From Morella rubra (Eukaryota > Streptophyta > Magnoliopsida > Fagales > Myricaceae), in the NCBI GenBank assembly GCA_003952965.2, contig RXIC02000057.1, positions 1-64,000 of the forward strand: DNA of 64,000 bases, read 5' to 3'. Of this stretch, positions 11,901-25,600 are shown one piece after another. Every line of letters starts with the position of its first letter. The stretch's first letter is position 1. The translations under genes and the position numbers were made by a program. The notes beneath the pieces are model-generated. The model was given only the letters and a program-made list of their open reading frames with translations, made no database searches and was not told where the DNA came from.

Positions 11901-14900
11901 TGGGACGATCCAGTGATCAATTTTATCAAAAGAAATATAGAATACCAACACACCCATGCAAATATATTTTATAGGCAAAAGTAGAGACCCTCAACAACAA
12001 AAGAACAGTGATATTCAAGAGTAACATACTCATTTGCTGATTGGTTCATAAATGAATCCAGCTGTTCGAATGCAGATCCTGCAATGATGCTCCCGAGAAA
12101 TACATTTACAAAGTTGAAAATATAATATCTCGACGCTGCTCTCCTTTCTAGAGATGATAGAGATGTAAATCCTTCAAATTTAGCCATGATCATCAATATG
12201 GTTGGTAGAAAGATAAGGAATATCTTCAACACAATCCCAGGTAGAAAACCTTGGACGAATGATTTAAAAAATCCCCTGCATTATGGATCAGAAGATTGTT
12301 AGTAATTTGTAGCACTGCATACTAATTTTAACTCAAGAGGCCATAGGATGGGAGCAAGCTCACCCTTCAACAACTTTTTTCAAGAACGGTGCAGCTTTCT
12401 CAAGGCCGTCAATACTTGCAAGAGATTGTACAAATGCAATGGGGATCATGAAAAAGAAGGTCAAGAAGAAGAATGCAACACCCATAATTAGCCTTCTAAC
12501 AGTGAGTGAAACATATGGAATGGCCAGGTTTTCCCAATATACATCACGTGGTTCTGGAGCCCATTCTGTTAACCATATAGTTGGGTTTCTGCATTGTTGA
12601 GTTTGGGCACAGACGGCAGCGCCCCAACGAGTTTTAAAAGAAACAAATCCTGCAGGCACGATAGACTTTGAATTGTTTCCAATTCTTTCCCTCTCTGCTG
12701 ATATCTGAAGGATAAGTGATCCATTTCCATTATATTAGACCTGGAAGTGAGTTTATATTGAAGACAAAGTAAAAGCAGTAAACGGAATGGAGCAACTTTT
12801 AACTTAACCTAAGTGGATCTAAGAATGAAATAGGAGTTAGTCTTCCTGGGATGGTTTAAATGTCTCGTAGGCATTTCTCTGGAGCCAATAAAAACCAAAT
12901 GCATAATTGTTGAAAACTTCAACAGCATATTTTCAGTCATTAATCTTTCTCCAGAAGAAACATCCACACCTTTTATTTCCAGAGACCGTGGGTGATCAAG
13001 ACCAATCCTTCAAATATATAAGTCCTCCAGGAAAATGTCAGAAAAGAAAGTGATGTCAAGTGGGCCCTATTAGGCGACCAGTGGGTCCCCTTTTTGGAGT
13101 AACGTGATACCAGTGTCCCTTTTGTAGGTTATGGTTGACCTCACTGACTTCCAGTCCCCTTTCAAAAAGGCTAAATTTGTACTTAAGGATCTTTTGGTAA
13201 TACTGAGATTCTATCAAATCAGGCAAACAAGCCGATCAAATACAGCGTTGAACAGGTTGGCTAAGGCTTTTCACAGCAAAAAGTTGTTGAGGGGATCAAT
13301 GGAGTGCTTGCGCTCAGGCAGTAACATTCAGGATAGGGGCTAAACTTTGAAGCGAAATGCCTACTTTCTAGAATGTGAGATGTATCCTGGTGACAGCATT
13401 CTACCTCACACTTTAAAGATGACAAAGTAAAGCATATGCTTCTACTGTAACATTTTCCTCTTTTCTCTTTTTATTGGTGTGGGTGTGTGTTGGGTGGGGG
13501 GGAATGCTCACAGGGAACTAAACTTAAGAATATCCACATTCTCACATAAATTAATCAAAGAGACATTCAAAGCAGTAGTACTTACTTCTTCTGAAAGTTT
13601 CTTAACTTCAGACTCATGATGGTCAATTGCGTCCACTTTATCTCCCCAAAGCCCAAGAAAACCAGTCTGGAAGCAATAATGTTTGCACAAGTTGGGCTTA
13701 AAAAGATACTAAATCTCAAAACTGATAAGATGCTACCAAAGACTGCTCAGATTGGATTGAAGTACCTTCATGAAAGGCCTCTTAGAGGAATTTCTAGAAT
13801 ATTTATTTTTGTAGAAAACAAGCCAATTCTGCAGACTTTTCTTCTTCTTGACCAATTTGGCAATTTTGTTTGCATTGTAGACAACCTGCAGATAGCAGAA
13901 AATACAATGTAATCGGTAAAGACATAGTCACAATATGATAACCAAAATGTATACTAACAAATGGTGATGACTGCATAATTTATTTTTTCCCAAGAAACAA
14001 TAGATCCAAAAATAGTGAATCCACTATCTTGTCTGCATTAAGGCCTCATAGCCTGCCACCCAAACAAGAGGAAATTTCTGAGTGGCAGAAGTTCATGGTT
14101 TTTTGATGCAAATCAGGGTCCATACATCAGTTTTCAACCAAAAAATTTTTCATATATCACTTCTGTTTAGTAAGAACCAACCTGATGTGTAAGATAGTGA
14201 TCTGGATGGTTGACTAGAAAAAAGTGCTCCACAAGCTCACTGACAGATTCATCAGGATCAGGTGGAACGTTTCTCACAAGGACCTGATAACAATAAAAGT
14301 TCATCAGACAAAGTTGTATCTGGACAGGGATCCAAAACAATGTCGTATCCTTGTCCAATAACATTCAAAATTATAGTTACAGTTAATCTCAAATATTTAT
14401 ATAAGAAGTTAGCCATAAAGAACATCGCAAGCATTCATTTGTAATTCCCCAAGGAAACGAGTTATTTCAGCATTTCAGCATATGGTGATAGTGGCCAAAG
14501 AGCAAGCACCTAAGAGGTAAATCAATTTAAACAGAGTACAACAACTGCTAACATTATTGCCGATGCTGCCAAAAATATTTAAAGAATGGATTCATCTTAA
14601 ATACTATATGACCTCCGAAAATTAGAATTCTAATGCTTCAATCTTTCAGCAAATCATAAAAGTAATTACTGCAACCAAAAGGCCATACCAGGTGACAAGA
14701 AAAGTAGTCACCACACTGTAAATATTTGAACATTCAACTAAAGGCCCAATAAGCACTACCATTTTTATCATCAAGATAAATTAAGAAAGACAAGTACTAG
14801 TGAGCCTATATAAATAAGTCAAGCAGCTGCTCTTATTGAAACAAAGATCAAATGCTGAAAAAATATTCACAATATTTTTAATAATTAAGAAATTAAAATA

Positions 14901-15971
14901 TGGAAAAGTCTTTGAGTCAAAGATTTATCTCACTGTAAATTGATCTGGGCGGCGTCTTTCTGATGCAACAAATTGCAACCGCATTGAGGCAACTTTCTCA
15001 TACTCTTTTAGCAGCACAAAGCATGCCCAAAAGGTAAAGGCATAAGCCACCACGATATGACCCCAAAACCTGCGATCCAGGACTTAGCATGATTATTATG
15101 CCCGCATTATGAAGACAAACTAAAAAATGAACAAGTCATCATGAATGAAATTGCTTAAAGCCTGATCTTTGGTGAGCCAAATGATAGTAACGCCAAATAC
15201 AACTAAAAGCATACTAAGTTGATACAGCCAGACATTGTAACCCTTTATCATTTAAGTTTATAAAGAAGCTCTGTTTTGTGCATAGGCAAAAGTATGGGGT
15301 GCTCTGGAGAACAACACAACAATTACAAGGAGACAAAGTTCAGAATCGTCCAAAAAGGACAAGGCAAAGGAAGCAAGCAAGGAAATAGTGTTTCATACCT
15401 TTGTGATCCAAGTGGGACGTTGGAAATAGAGAGCTTATCGATGTTACTAGAAGTTACATTAGAAAGCTTGGTTCCCTCTAAAGTGCTATTTGTCCAGTTA
15501 ACTGGCACCAGGACACCCCACGCAAGGAAGGCTATAGGGACAAAGATCTTAAGTCTGCACAAATCACCAAGAGAAACAGCATAATATCATTTTATTAATT
15601 ACTACATTCAGAATAGACATCCTTATAAGTCCATTGTTGATATCTATTGCTCCATACCCTATCAGGTAAATACGCAAGTAAACAGCGGAATCCAGTCCTG
15701 CATGGTCAATCAGTTCAGGTTCTGGCATTCGTAGGGCATCTGGCATCCAATTCCAAAATCTTAGATATGACCTGTAGTCCAGATTGACAAACTTGCGCAC
15801 AAACGCTCCTGGTGTTGTTGGGTCTGCTCTTAAGCCCTTAAGATACCATTTTGGGAAGTACACTCTATCATTGAAAGGTTGAAGCCTTAAAATGGCAAAG
15901 GCCACAAAGAAAATGAAAGCGCTGAGAATGTTGAAAGCTGCTGCAACTCCAATATCTCCAAGCGTAGCCAT
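8925..15971 (-). CDS. OSCA1: OSCA1/CSC1-type hyperosmolality- and mechano-gated calcium-permeable channel, complete
   Basis: Eleven coding exons join in frame to 772 aa, about the length of Arabidopsis OSCA1 proteins: 15658-15971, 15399-15554, 14934-15069, 14182-14283, 13766-13885, 13586-13666, 12364-12704, 12030-12275, 11355-11679, 10863-11096 and 8925-9188. The N-terminus MATLGDIGVAAAFNILSAF forms the first membrane helix. The family block LRLQPFNDRVYFPKWYLKGL follows. Exon 4 carries VLVRNVPPDPDESVSELVEH of the cytosolic domain. Exons 7-10 carry the multi-helix pore region (RNPTIWLTEWAPEPRDVYWEN, IPKTIGVAIP, MVDGWAGIAGE). The C-terminus has VPTKRQSRRSTPAPSR. OSCA proteins are plasma-membrane dimeric channels that open on membrane tension and admit calcium. 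A leader intron lies upstream (16008-17034). Intron 10 contains a duplicated piece of exon 10. I see no frame lesions. The subfamily number is uncertain. Confidence 0.95.
10058..10932. repeat. Direct duplication of about 435 bp spanning the end of OSCA exon 10 and adjacent intron
   Basis: Copy 1 (about 10058-10490) and copy 2 (about 10491-10932) are nearly identical. They differ mainly by about 9 extra bases (a T-rich stretch near 10656) and a few substitutions. The unit includes the last ~70 bases of OSCA exon 10 (10863-10932) with its 5' splice site, so a second copy of this exon end and donor lies at 10421-10490. The copied fragment has no duplicated acceptor. Confidence 0.9.
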
Positions 15972-17324
15972 TTATATATGCCCCACCAGAATAGAACAAG
16001 TATTTCCCTGTAAAAGAAGTTTAGTAAATACAGGAGGGAGTAACATCAACCTAAAGAAAATTTTGCAAAATCAAGTTTTGAGCTTGAGCAGATTACACTA
16101 CAACAAAGTATAGGTCGCTTCAGACAACAACTTAGCAATAGAATTTCAAATTTCAAGTGCCATGTCCAATTTCAAAACACATACCACCCATTTAGGCCTT
16201 ACTAAGTTGCCTCATTTTTTTTTTTTACGTTAAAATTCAGACAAATTTTAGTCAATATCTGAATGGGTGGCATCCTCGGAACCATAAAACAAATCCAACA
16301 GCACCTGTTTTGGCAACAGCTTCGATATTCTAGAAAGTTCCTGTCCAAAAAGACAAGCTTGCACTTTCCAGACCAAAGGCGTACCGAAATGGACTCAGAC
16401 AACTAAACACACCCCTACGAAAGCTCAGTACTGAATGTAGCTTAGTTTCTATATCTGACAGTATCGGGGCAATAAACCAGAAATAAATTTAACTTAAGAC
16501 ATTCAACAGATGCTATAACTCCGTTAATATGAACAAAAAAGAAATTGAAGACAAAAGAATATTCCCGCTAGGCCGCTACCATCATGAGGATTTGATTTTC
16601 TTTTCGGGAAAAAATACTCCAGGAAATAGTTTCCCTAAAAACTAACGCAGCATTCAATCGAAGCCACAGATCATATACATCAAAGTCAAAACACAACCAT
16701 AAATACACAATCAATTGTTACCAAATCAAAAGCAGAACCAATTAGAACCCGTCAAGAATTTAAGAAGTTCATACTTGGTATTCAGACTAGACAAGACTCT
16801 TCCAAGCAGAGAGAGAGAAAGCCAGAGCCGGCGATGTGAAACTAAATCAGGGAATGTTTGGATAACTTGCAAACCCCATTCAAAGAAAGCACACTATATT
16901 CCTCCACTCCCTCCACGGAAAACCACGTCGTTACGTCATTAGGCGTTTCTCTGTCACTTCTTTCTTTAATGCTTAAAAAAATTAAAGCAAAAAATTCACA
17001 CGGAGAGGGAAAAATAAAAGGGTAAAAAGCTTACAGCGAAGCCGGTCCAAACAGCGGGATTTGGTGCAATTTCGCGAACTGAAAACGATTAAACAGACAG
17101 ATCCGTTCGTTTGGAAATAAAGAAACGGAAAATTCAGTGCTCTTCGTGCGAGGGCCTGAGCGGTTTGGGGTTTTGAGTTTTGACAATTCCGGTTAAGAGA
17201 CCTGATCTACAGACCAACTGGACCTGATTTGTAAACAGCCGTGAATGCAAATAGAAGTTATCAAAATTAGCTGCCTAGAAAAAAAAAATATCAAAATTAA
17301 ACTTCTTCCAATGTCGGCAAGTGC
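15972..17324 (-). promoter_or_regulatory. OSCA1 5' leader with intron, and proximal promoter
   Basis: Leader exon bases 15972-16007 follow an acceptor (CTTTTACAG on the minus strand). A matching donor (CGCT|GTAAGC) at 17034/17035 would give a 1027-bp leader intron, 16008-17034. The first leader exon would begin somewhere between 17035 and about 17200. Leader introns of this kind often raise expression in plants, but that is inference here. No convincing TATA box was found. Confidence 0.55.
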
Positions 17325-17330
17325 CACGTG
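17325..17330. promoter_or_regulatory. G-box (CACGTG) upstream of OSCA1
   Basis: CACGTG sits within the near-palindrome GTGCCACGTGGGCAC (17321-17335), a few hundred bases upstream of the probable OSCA1 transcription start. G-boxes with this flank are bound by bZIP/ABRE-type and bHLH factors, which fits a drought/osmotic gene. Function is inferred from the motif only. Confidence 0.45.
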
Positions 17331-19642
17331 GGCACCAACGGCTACTTTTTGTTTGGTTTACGCGTTCGTGAGGTTTTGTTTCACGCGCGAATGTGGGGCG
17401 TGAGTTTCCGGACCAATGAGGTTCTGATAGGGCGATGGGTTGGCGAGTCAAGGAAGAAGGGATTGAGGTCTACGTGTGTGGTGGAGGAGTCAGGTAGATG
17501 GGACTCTGGGGGACCGTGTCGAGATTGCGTTCGTTGCGTAGGCGGTGGTGGTGGTTGAAGTGAAGACAGCCTAGACAGTAGTCAGTAGACAGTTTGGCAC
17601 GGGACTTAATGATGGTGATAGTTGCGGCTGTGACTCCGGGGACACAACGGGCGTATAAGAAGCTGACACGAAGGACACGCATAAAAGCTGAGAGGAAATT
17701 GAGGAGATCAGTTGATCTCGGGTTGGTGAGCAGATCTAGCCCCTTTCATGGATCAGACTCAACGGTACTTGCCGGCTTGCCGACTAACAAGTATTGTACC
17801 GTATGTGTTTAATTAATTAAGACCGTATACGAGTATTGTACAATGAGAATATTTTAATTTGTTGGTGATAAAATGAAAGAGAAATTATTTAAATAAATAA
17901 TAATAATAATTAGATAGAAAAAAGAGATTATTTATAATTATTTTATTAGATTAAGCTGATTTTTTTTTTTTTTTATGATAGCGAACGCAAATCCCCATAA
18001 AATATTGGTTCTCCAAAAGAGAAAGAAAGAGTGGATATTGGATGCAACACATGATTGTTCGCAGTCTAACTGCGGGCTGTCCATCCGCAGTTTCTTGATG
18101 AAGCAAAAGGAGCTCTTCAACTAACTTTTATCAGCCGTTTCTTTTCAATAATTCATGCCAATTGGACGTGGCGATGCAGCCAAGTTGCCTGTCGTCATTG
18201 ATTTGATATTAGCATTTTGTGGGACCAAAGATGTAACCCACAAAGAATTGAAATAATAACCCAATTGGGACAGGGGACTTTTCAATTGCACTAGGTGACA
18301 CAAAATCAGATGTTGGAATGGACATCCCACTAAACAAAAAAAAAAAAGTAAAATGTAGCGGCGTCACCCACTATACATGGCAAAAAGCAAACGAAAGCTG
18401 TGCCAATTTTTGATTCGGATAACTTCATAGATTTTTTTATAAAAAGCAATCAATAATGTAAATTTATTTGTTTTATATGGTTTTGGTCAGTTCTTTGTGC
18501 CTAGAAGAATGGTAATGTTTGTAATTTTCCTCTTTGAGGAAGTGGGATACATCAACGGATGGGCTAGGGAAGCCATCCAGTCACCCTCGGATGTCCTTTC
18601 AGTAAATTTGGAGAAGCCCTACAACTACAATAATGCGAGATATCTGCAGAGCGTGCTAGTTTTTGTTAGAAATGGAGAAGCCAGACATGCCATACACTAT
18701 ATATATATATTATAGTATGGATAAGATTACGCATCCAAGGTTCTCCTTCAACGTAGTAATGTATAAAAAAAAAAAAGAAAAAAAAAGGTAGTACTGTATC
18801 TGAGATCACTGACAGGAATCTTTGTCATATATAAACGCCTCTCATTCTATAGCATCTCACAGATTTTGCACGTGTCTACTTGCTGGTTTCCCCCACTCCC
18901 AAAATGTAAAAAGGTGAATGTATGGATGCCAACATTTCAAGGACATGTTAAGCAAACTGAAAATTAAAAAAAAAAAAAAAATCAAAAAAATTTGAGTGTG
19001 GTGTGAAAATTTTAGGAAAATTCGAGTTTGTCAAAAATAGTGAAAATTGTATAGTATGTCCGTGTAAATATTGTTTGAATTTTATAGGAGCCGTATAAAA
19101 AGGTGAGATCTGTGAAGAGAGAAATAATGTTATGGAATTTTTTATGTTTATTTTGATGGAAAGAGTAATTTGATGGGAAATAGATTGTGAATTAGAGATA
19201 ATTATGCTATTTTTATTTTTTTAAAATATTTCGAAATTAAAAAAAAGAGGGTAATATTGTCAAAATACAAGCAAACGTTAGGGATAAAAATGTCAACTTC
19301 AAAATATTTGTGAAAATTTTGTAGCCAAAATTTTATCCTACTTTTATTTTTGCTTAATGAAAATTTTGAAAAAAAAAATAGTTTACAAACATAACCCTAA
19401 CATGGTTGCAGTCGTTTTATTTTGATGAATCTTTATTTTTAGCCCTCTTAACATTCAATCAAAAGTTTGAATTACGAATATCTTCCTAGTTCAAATAGAA
19501 GAAATCTACACACCTCAGTGGAAGATATTCTCAGATATTCTACTTAGTGGAAGATACATAAAAAATCAAAAAGCTAGAACTCTCTCTTCGAGAAGCCACT
19601 TGTCAAGGCATCACATCTGCGGGATGAGGCTTCATGATGAGT
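17331..19642. other. Spacer between OSCA1 promoter and the 3' end of LysM kinase A
   Basis: No gene recognised. It contains a TAA/AAT microsatellite near 17895-17910, an AT dinucleotide run near 18698-18712 and several A/T homopolymers. The part near 19400-19642 matches the flank 3' of the other array members and is part of the tandem repeat unit. A few ORFs of 60-76 codons have no family signature. Confidence 0.5.
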
Positions 19643-22600
19643 TTACCTCGGTGACATTAGAAGTGCTTGATTTTCATAGGAAGAACTAATATCCCAATCC
19701 TCAATTGAAGATGAAAGAGTCATTAGAGCAACCACCACAGACCTCATGCTTGGCCTTAGTTGAGGATTCACTTGTGTGCAAGCTTTGGCAATGTGAGCCA
19801 TCTGCCACCAAATCAACCACAATCGCTTTTAACACAAAAAGGTTACCAATATTATCCCTAATTTGCTTGTCTACTGGAATGTGAAATCACCTTAATGACT
19901 GAATCAAGTGGGTAATTAGCCTCCAGCCTGGGGTCCACAAGTTTTGGAAGACCTTCTTTTGGATCAGGCCGGCTAAGAACATCTTCAAACTGCATCACAT
20001 CAATATTTACAACTTAGGATAAATATAACGGGACACCTTTTGTTAAAATTAATATAGGAGAAAATAATTTATATTAGAGAGAGAAACTAGATAAGAGAGA
20101 AAAAAGATTTAAGTGGTTCGGTTCACAGACCTATATCCACTATGAGAAGACACTGCACATAGGATACTTTTGTATACTTAATGGTGCAAAGATTAGATTA
20201 CATGGGAGGGCTTTATATGGCCCAGATTAGAATAGCTCACATTAACTGAAGTCCGAGAGAAGATACCAAAAGTTTACTTAAATGATGTCGGACAAGTGTT
20301 GGAAGGCCTAACAAAAGATAAACAAAAGCCGTTTGGAATGTCGCTGGACGATAGCCGAAACTAAATAGGCCGGTCAGAAACGGGCCAAGATTGGTGGGTC
20401 GAGCTGAACTAGGCCAAACTGGGCCAACAAGAGTGCTAACTAGACTGAGTTGAGCTAGGGCACAGGAATAAAATGGTTCTCATATCATGTTAAAATTAAA
20501 ACATAAGAGAAAATATTTCAGACCAAAGAGAAAAAAAGAGATGAGAGAAACACAAGATTTAAGTGGTTCGGTCTATAGACCTACATCCACTGTAGGAAGG
20601 TCCAGGACATAGAGTACTCTTGTATACTTAATAGTGCAAGGATTAGATTATAAGAAAGGTTTTATGTATTAGCTCCCGACTGCAAGAGACTGTGTTGCCT
20701 TAACAACGTGGGACTGTTGTACCCTGCAAAGTATATTCATAACTAGTAAATAGATAAGAGGGAGGAAAAACAACCAAGGCCACGAGTCTCGTTGATTCAG
20801 GAACATATTCGTTTGTCTTGAGAATAGCTTGTTTGGCAGATACTAGTTCATACAGTACAACCCCCAAAGCGTATACATCTATCTTGGGGGAAACATCACC
20901 ATACCGGGCATATCTGCACAAAAAATGCTTCCATCAGGTTAATTGTTTATTGGCTAAAAAACACAAGAAACTACTACACATCTATTTTCCCTGTCTGTGG
21001 AACACGAATTGAATTTTCTGTTTTTATTGGAAGGATGTGCATGTAGATCTGCACCTTATTCTCATTCTGATTCAGATTATCAAGGACAAAGTTATGCTTG
21101 CAGCCAAACACAGGTAATCAAAAGCTACTGTATTAAAAAATTCATCAGAATAAACTGTTCCAGCATTTAAGTATTGAAAAATGCACAAGGGGTCAAGTCT
21201 AATCCTTTTTGCTAATATGTGTTATAAAATTACAAAGGCACCAGAAATATGGATATGTACGAAACAGAACACAAATTTGTGAAATAAAATTATATGAAAA
21301 TTCTTACTCCGGAGGCATGTAGCCAAATGTACCAACGAGACCTGAGGGCAAAGAAGTGTTTCCATATTTGACTAGCTTTGTTAGCCCAAAATCTGCAACC
21401 TGTGACAAAGAAAAAAGGTTAGAATAGCAAAGAGATTTCAGAGGTACACTATCGACACAGCACATTGACAACCTTTGCACGGAAGTTCTTGTCTAACAAT
21501 ATATTTGCGGGTTTAATATCACGGTGGATGTAGACCGGAACAGTATGTTCATGGATATATTCAAGCCCTCTAGCTGAATCCAAAGCAATTTGAACTCTGG
21601 TTGACCATGACAATGGTTCCCTCCCTGAAACCAAAAGAACAATATACTAACATGAAAATAGAGTGATAGAGATGAGATGTTCCATAAAGAAGGCATATTC
21701 GTTTGGCTAAAAAATTTAGAATTTAAATCAAACTTTCTAAACTTACAATCCTAACATTACTCCTACACGCATATCAATACAACTCAACATTAGTTTTTTT
21801 ACAAACATCAATACAACTCAACATTTTTTACACGCATACCAATAAAGCTTAAATATCACCTAAATATTTACACTATACTTAAAATCCTTAAAATTTTTCT
21901 CAAAAAGAACATGCAATTCCCCATCCTCCTCACCTGAGTCGCGCAGATGTTCACTCAAGTTGCCATTCTCCATGTACTCATAAACTAGGCATGGGGAGCC
22001 TTCCACACAATATCCTATCAAGCGAACCTGCATGAAGTTTTAACAAAGAACTGCACAGCCACCACAACATAACTAAACAATGCAGGACGATTTTGGGCAA
22101 AATAACCAACTTGACATTAACTAAGCAATCGCATAGAGAAAATACAGGTTTGAACAAAATGCCCTATTTGGCAAATAGTTATCTATAGTGCCAAAGTGGA
22201 AGCAAGCTTTTCTCCTGAGCAGAGTGTCATGTCATTTAGCCTGCTGGCTAAGAGTCCAAGAAAGGGCAATAAGCCTCTCAACACCAATGAAAGTTCAAAT
22301 ATTAGAGAAAGCAGGTAGCTATGCATGCTCTATGCATTGAGTTAGAATATTGAAAAATCCGGTTTAAACACTAACAAATATGACTAGTTCAGTCGTTTGT
22401 TTCAACATGATTTGTCAAAGTACCGAATTAAATTACGCAAAAAAGTAACAGATGAAGGTGAATTTTCTGAGTCTACTAATATACAATCTGCTCTAACCAA
22501 GTTGCCACAGTACCTTGGCCGATTGTAAAACTCAAAAACTAAAAAAAAATGGTGAATCAAATGACTGGGAAAGAAAAATACCAGGTTCAAATGATGAACA

Positions 22601-25600
22601 TGTGTCAGAACCTTCAGTTCAGCAAGAAATTCTTTCGATGCTTGCATATCCATCTTCTTAATTGCAGCTTTCTGCATGATGTAGACCACTCAATGTTGCA
22701 ACAGAAGGTTGAGGAGGGTGGCAAATGCATAAAATTTAATCGTGGAAATAGGACAGTTTGCGAAAAAATAAGCTGAGACAATAGGCCAGCCCAAAAGTTA
22801 CTATCTTATAATTATCAAAGTCTGAAATGAAATATAGTAGTTTGGACTAATTTAAGTGATGGCACTATGGATGGTCTGGTCCAAAATGCCAAGAGACTTC
22901 AGTTGGCGTCGGAGATGTCGAGGGACCTTTTACTCTTGCCATTGTGCTTTCAAGCCAATTGACTTATGTTACATTAATGGTTTGAATGTATATAGAAGTT
23001 GGCTTCTGGAATAGAAGTGCAGGACAACAAACCTCTCCTCTCAGTTCTGCATAGTAAACTGTTCCAAAGCCACCTTGCCCAATCTTATTAGCCACGTTGA
23101 AGTTGTTAGTAGCCTCTACAAGCTCTTCATATGAGAACTCAACTGATTTCTCCACAGTGACACCTGTAAGCCCCGGTGAACCAAAACCACCAAGCGCGAC
23201 TGACTCTGAAGCTTTCTCCACGGTACTTCCAGAGCCTATACCAAGATATAGGGACATATGACTTCTGATAATCAACAAAATTGACATTATAACAAGAGAG
23301 AACTCGGATTCTTAATTGGGCAAAAGGTAAGAAAGTGATTATCATGCAATACAATGATGCCAGATGAGTAGCATCGTTGTATTGCAAGATAATTATCTAG
23401 TTCTTCGGAAAGCATCACTCATCTCTTAAAATGACTATATATATCCATTGAGAGGACTCATCAAACTAGGAGGGTTACCCATTCTCTGTTGAAAATACTG
23501 GCCTTTGGGTGCTGCAGGAAGAAATGAGGCCTTCACAACCTTCTTCCTTCTATAAACACCAGCATATAGACAAAATGCCAGAAATGAAGCTGCAGCAACT
23601 CCTGCAACAACTATGCCAGCAATGACTCCACGTGAAATACCTGCTTGAAATGCCATTGTAGTGTAAGCTTGAGAAAACATCCAAAACCCATCTGGGCATG
23701 TCACGTTTGATCACATACACCACAAGAGAGGAAAAACAAGCTACATCAAAGCAATTTCGAGAGAAGAAACTAGTACCTGCCCTGCAGAAAAAGGAAACAG
23801 GACAATGGGGTGCGTTTGTAAGTCAAAAGCTGAAGAGTTGTTAAAGCATACACTAATGCTATAGTTTTCGTTGCAATTTGAAACATCTCAAGATGGCATA
23901 CTTACTTTAGCGATGGATATTTCCCGTTTTGATCTGCAAAATAACAAAAGCCAAACTTCAGAATGATTGCAACGAATGATTCTACATGTTAATGTCTACT
24001 TAAGCTTCAAATTCAATTAAACTGTAGGCAATATGCCTTAATCAGAATCATTTCTTACTGCACAATGGCTAACACAGACAATTTTTTTTGTTTTTTTAGC
24101 TTTTTCTGAATATAATGGTTTTACTTCTTTAATTTAAGTGTTGCATGTAGTGCTTTTTAATATTATCTTAGCAAACAATTCTGAATTCGACACATTGAAT
24201 AAGAAAAAAATTTAAAAATAGCAGCAGTCTAGGGATAATTTTGTCTTTGCATTTGTATCTATCTTACTTCCATGTTGGTTATTGACCATTTTTCTTGATT
24301 TTTATTTCAGCTGGACCTAGAAGAGCATTAGAAATACCTATTGACAAGGTTTTGGACTTAGTATGATTAACATATTCAACATAGATTTATAAAGGAGTCA
24401 AGCCTCTCCACCTATTACCTCAACCTTTTAGTTAGAAGATTATGAAGATGCTCCTTAATAACTTCTATTCCTACCTAAGGTGGCCCTCCTCAGAGGTCCA
24501 GACGCTTGCCTTAAACAACATGGAAAAGGCCTCGGGACACTATCTAAGATTGAAGGATTATATGTTATTGACAATTTTGGAGTATGAGATTTGTCCCACA
24601 TTTAGTAGTATGGGCTGCCCATGTGAGGTTTATATACCTCGGGCTCTCTTCCCCTTTAAATTAACTTTTAAGAGTGAATTCTCTTAAAACATATAAGAAA
24701 TGGTATCAGAACCTAACCATACCTGTTAGCCTGGAACTAGGGACTATTTGGGAGTGTGGGACCTGTCCCACATTGGTAGTATGGATTTCCAATGTGGGGT
24801 TCATATACCTTGGGCTTGCTCCTCCTTTGAGCTAATTTTTAGAAGTGAGTTCTCCCAAGCACATAACACTATATATTTCAAGCTTTATAACAAAATAATT
24901 CGCAGCATAGTTGTATTGTTAAACAAAACATATATGTCATTACCTTATTAGTACCAAAAATGTCACAGTAATAAAATGAATAACGACGTCATAAACTAAC
25001 TGGACAGAACTAATGTTCTTCAAAGCAGACAACGGAAAATTTTGAGGGCTAAATAAAATACTGTTTATGTTGGGATTACTTGCACTAATATGTCACTAGC
25101 AGGTTGGATCTTCATGGATTGCCATAATTCTTCATAGACCAAAAAATGCTACACCTTTGAAAGTGATAAGGCGCCCACTACCTCCACCATCACCTTGGAA
25201 GCAAGTGCATTTAACTTGGTTGCAAAAATCAAACTTTTTAAAATAAGAAGGCAATATCCTTGGATTTGAATAATTTTGGTAAAATTATAAATTATACCCT
25301 CTAACTATCGCATCTTTTATAATTTGTACTCCAAAATGCATGTGACACAGCATTTTTAACTATCATAAGTTTTCTATTTAAACTCCACAGTAAGATCTCA
25401 CCATCAAAACCAATGAAAATATGTGATGACGCATAATCCTAACGGTCAAATTGTAATATAAGATGTAAATTGCAAAAGTATGAATAAATTAGGTTATAAT
25501 GTGTTAAAATTCATAATTCAGAGTGTAAATTACAAAAAAAAAAAAAAAATACAATTGTAAGAGAGTGTAAAGTATATTTTCTCCTTTCTTTTTCTTTTTT

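Noticed and set aside
13131..13343. Plus-strand ORF inside OSCA intron 6
   Set aside because: No family signature, and it overlaps a clear intron between two well-supported exons.
17328..17812. Plus-strand ORFs near the OSCA promoter
   Set aside because: Arg/Gly-rich translations of a GC-rich promoter region without homology signals; a divergent gene is not supported.
18497..18715. Plus-strand 72-codon ORF in the OSCA-receptor spacer
   Set aside because: No recognisable motif, and flanked by microsatellite and poly-A; likely chance.
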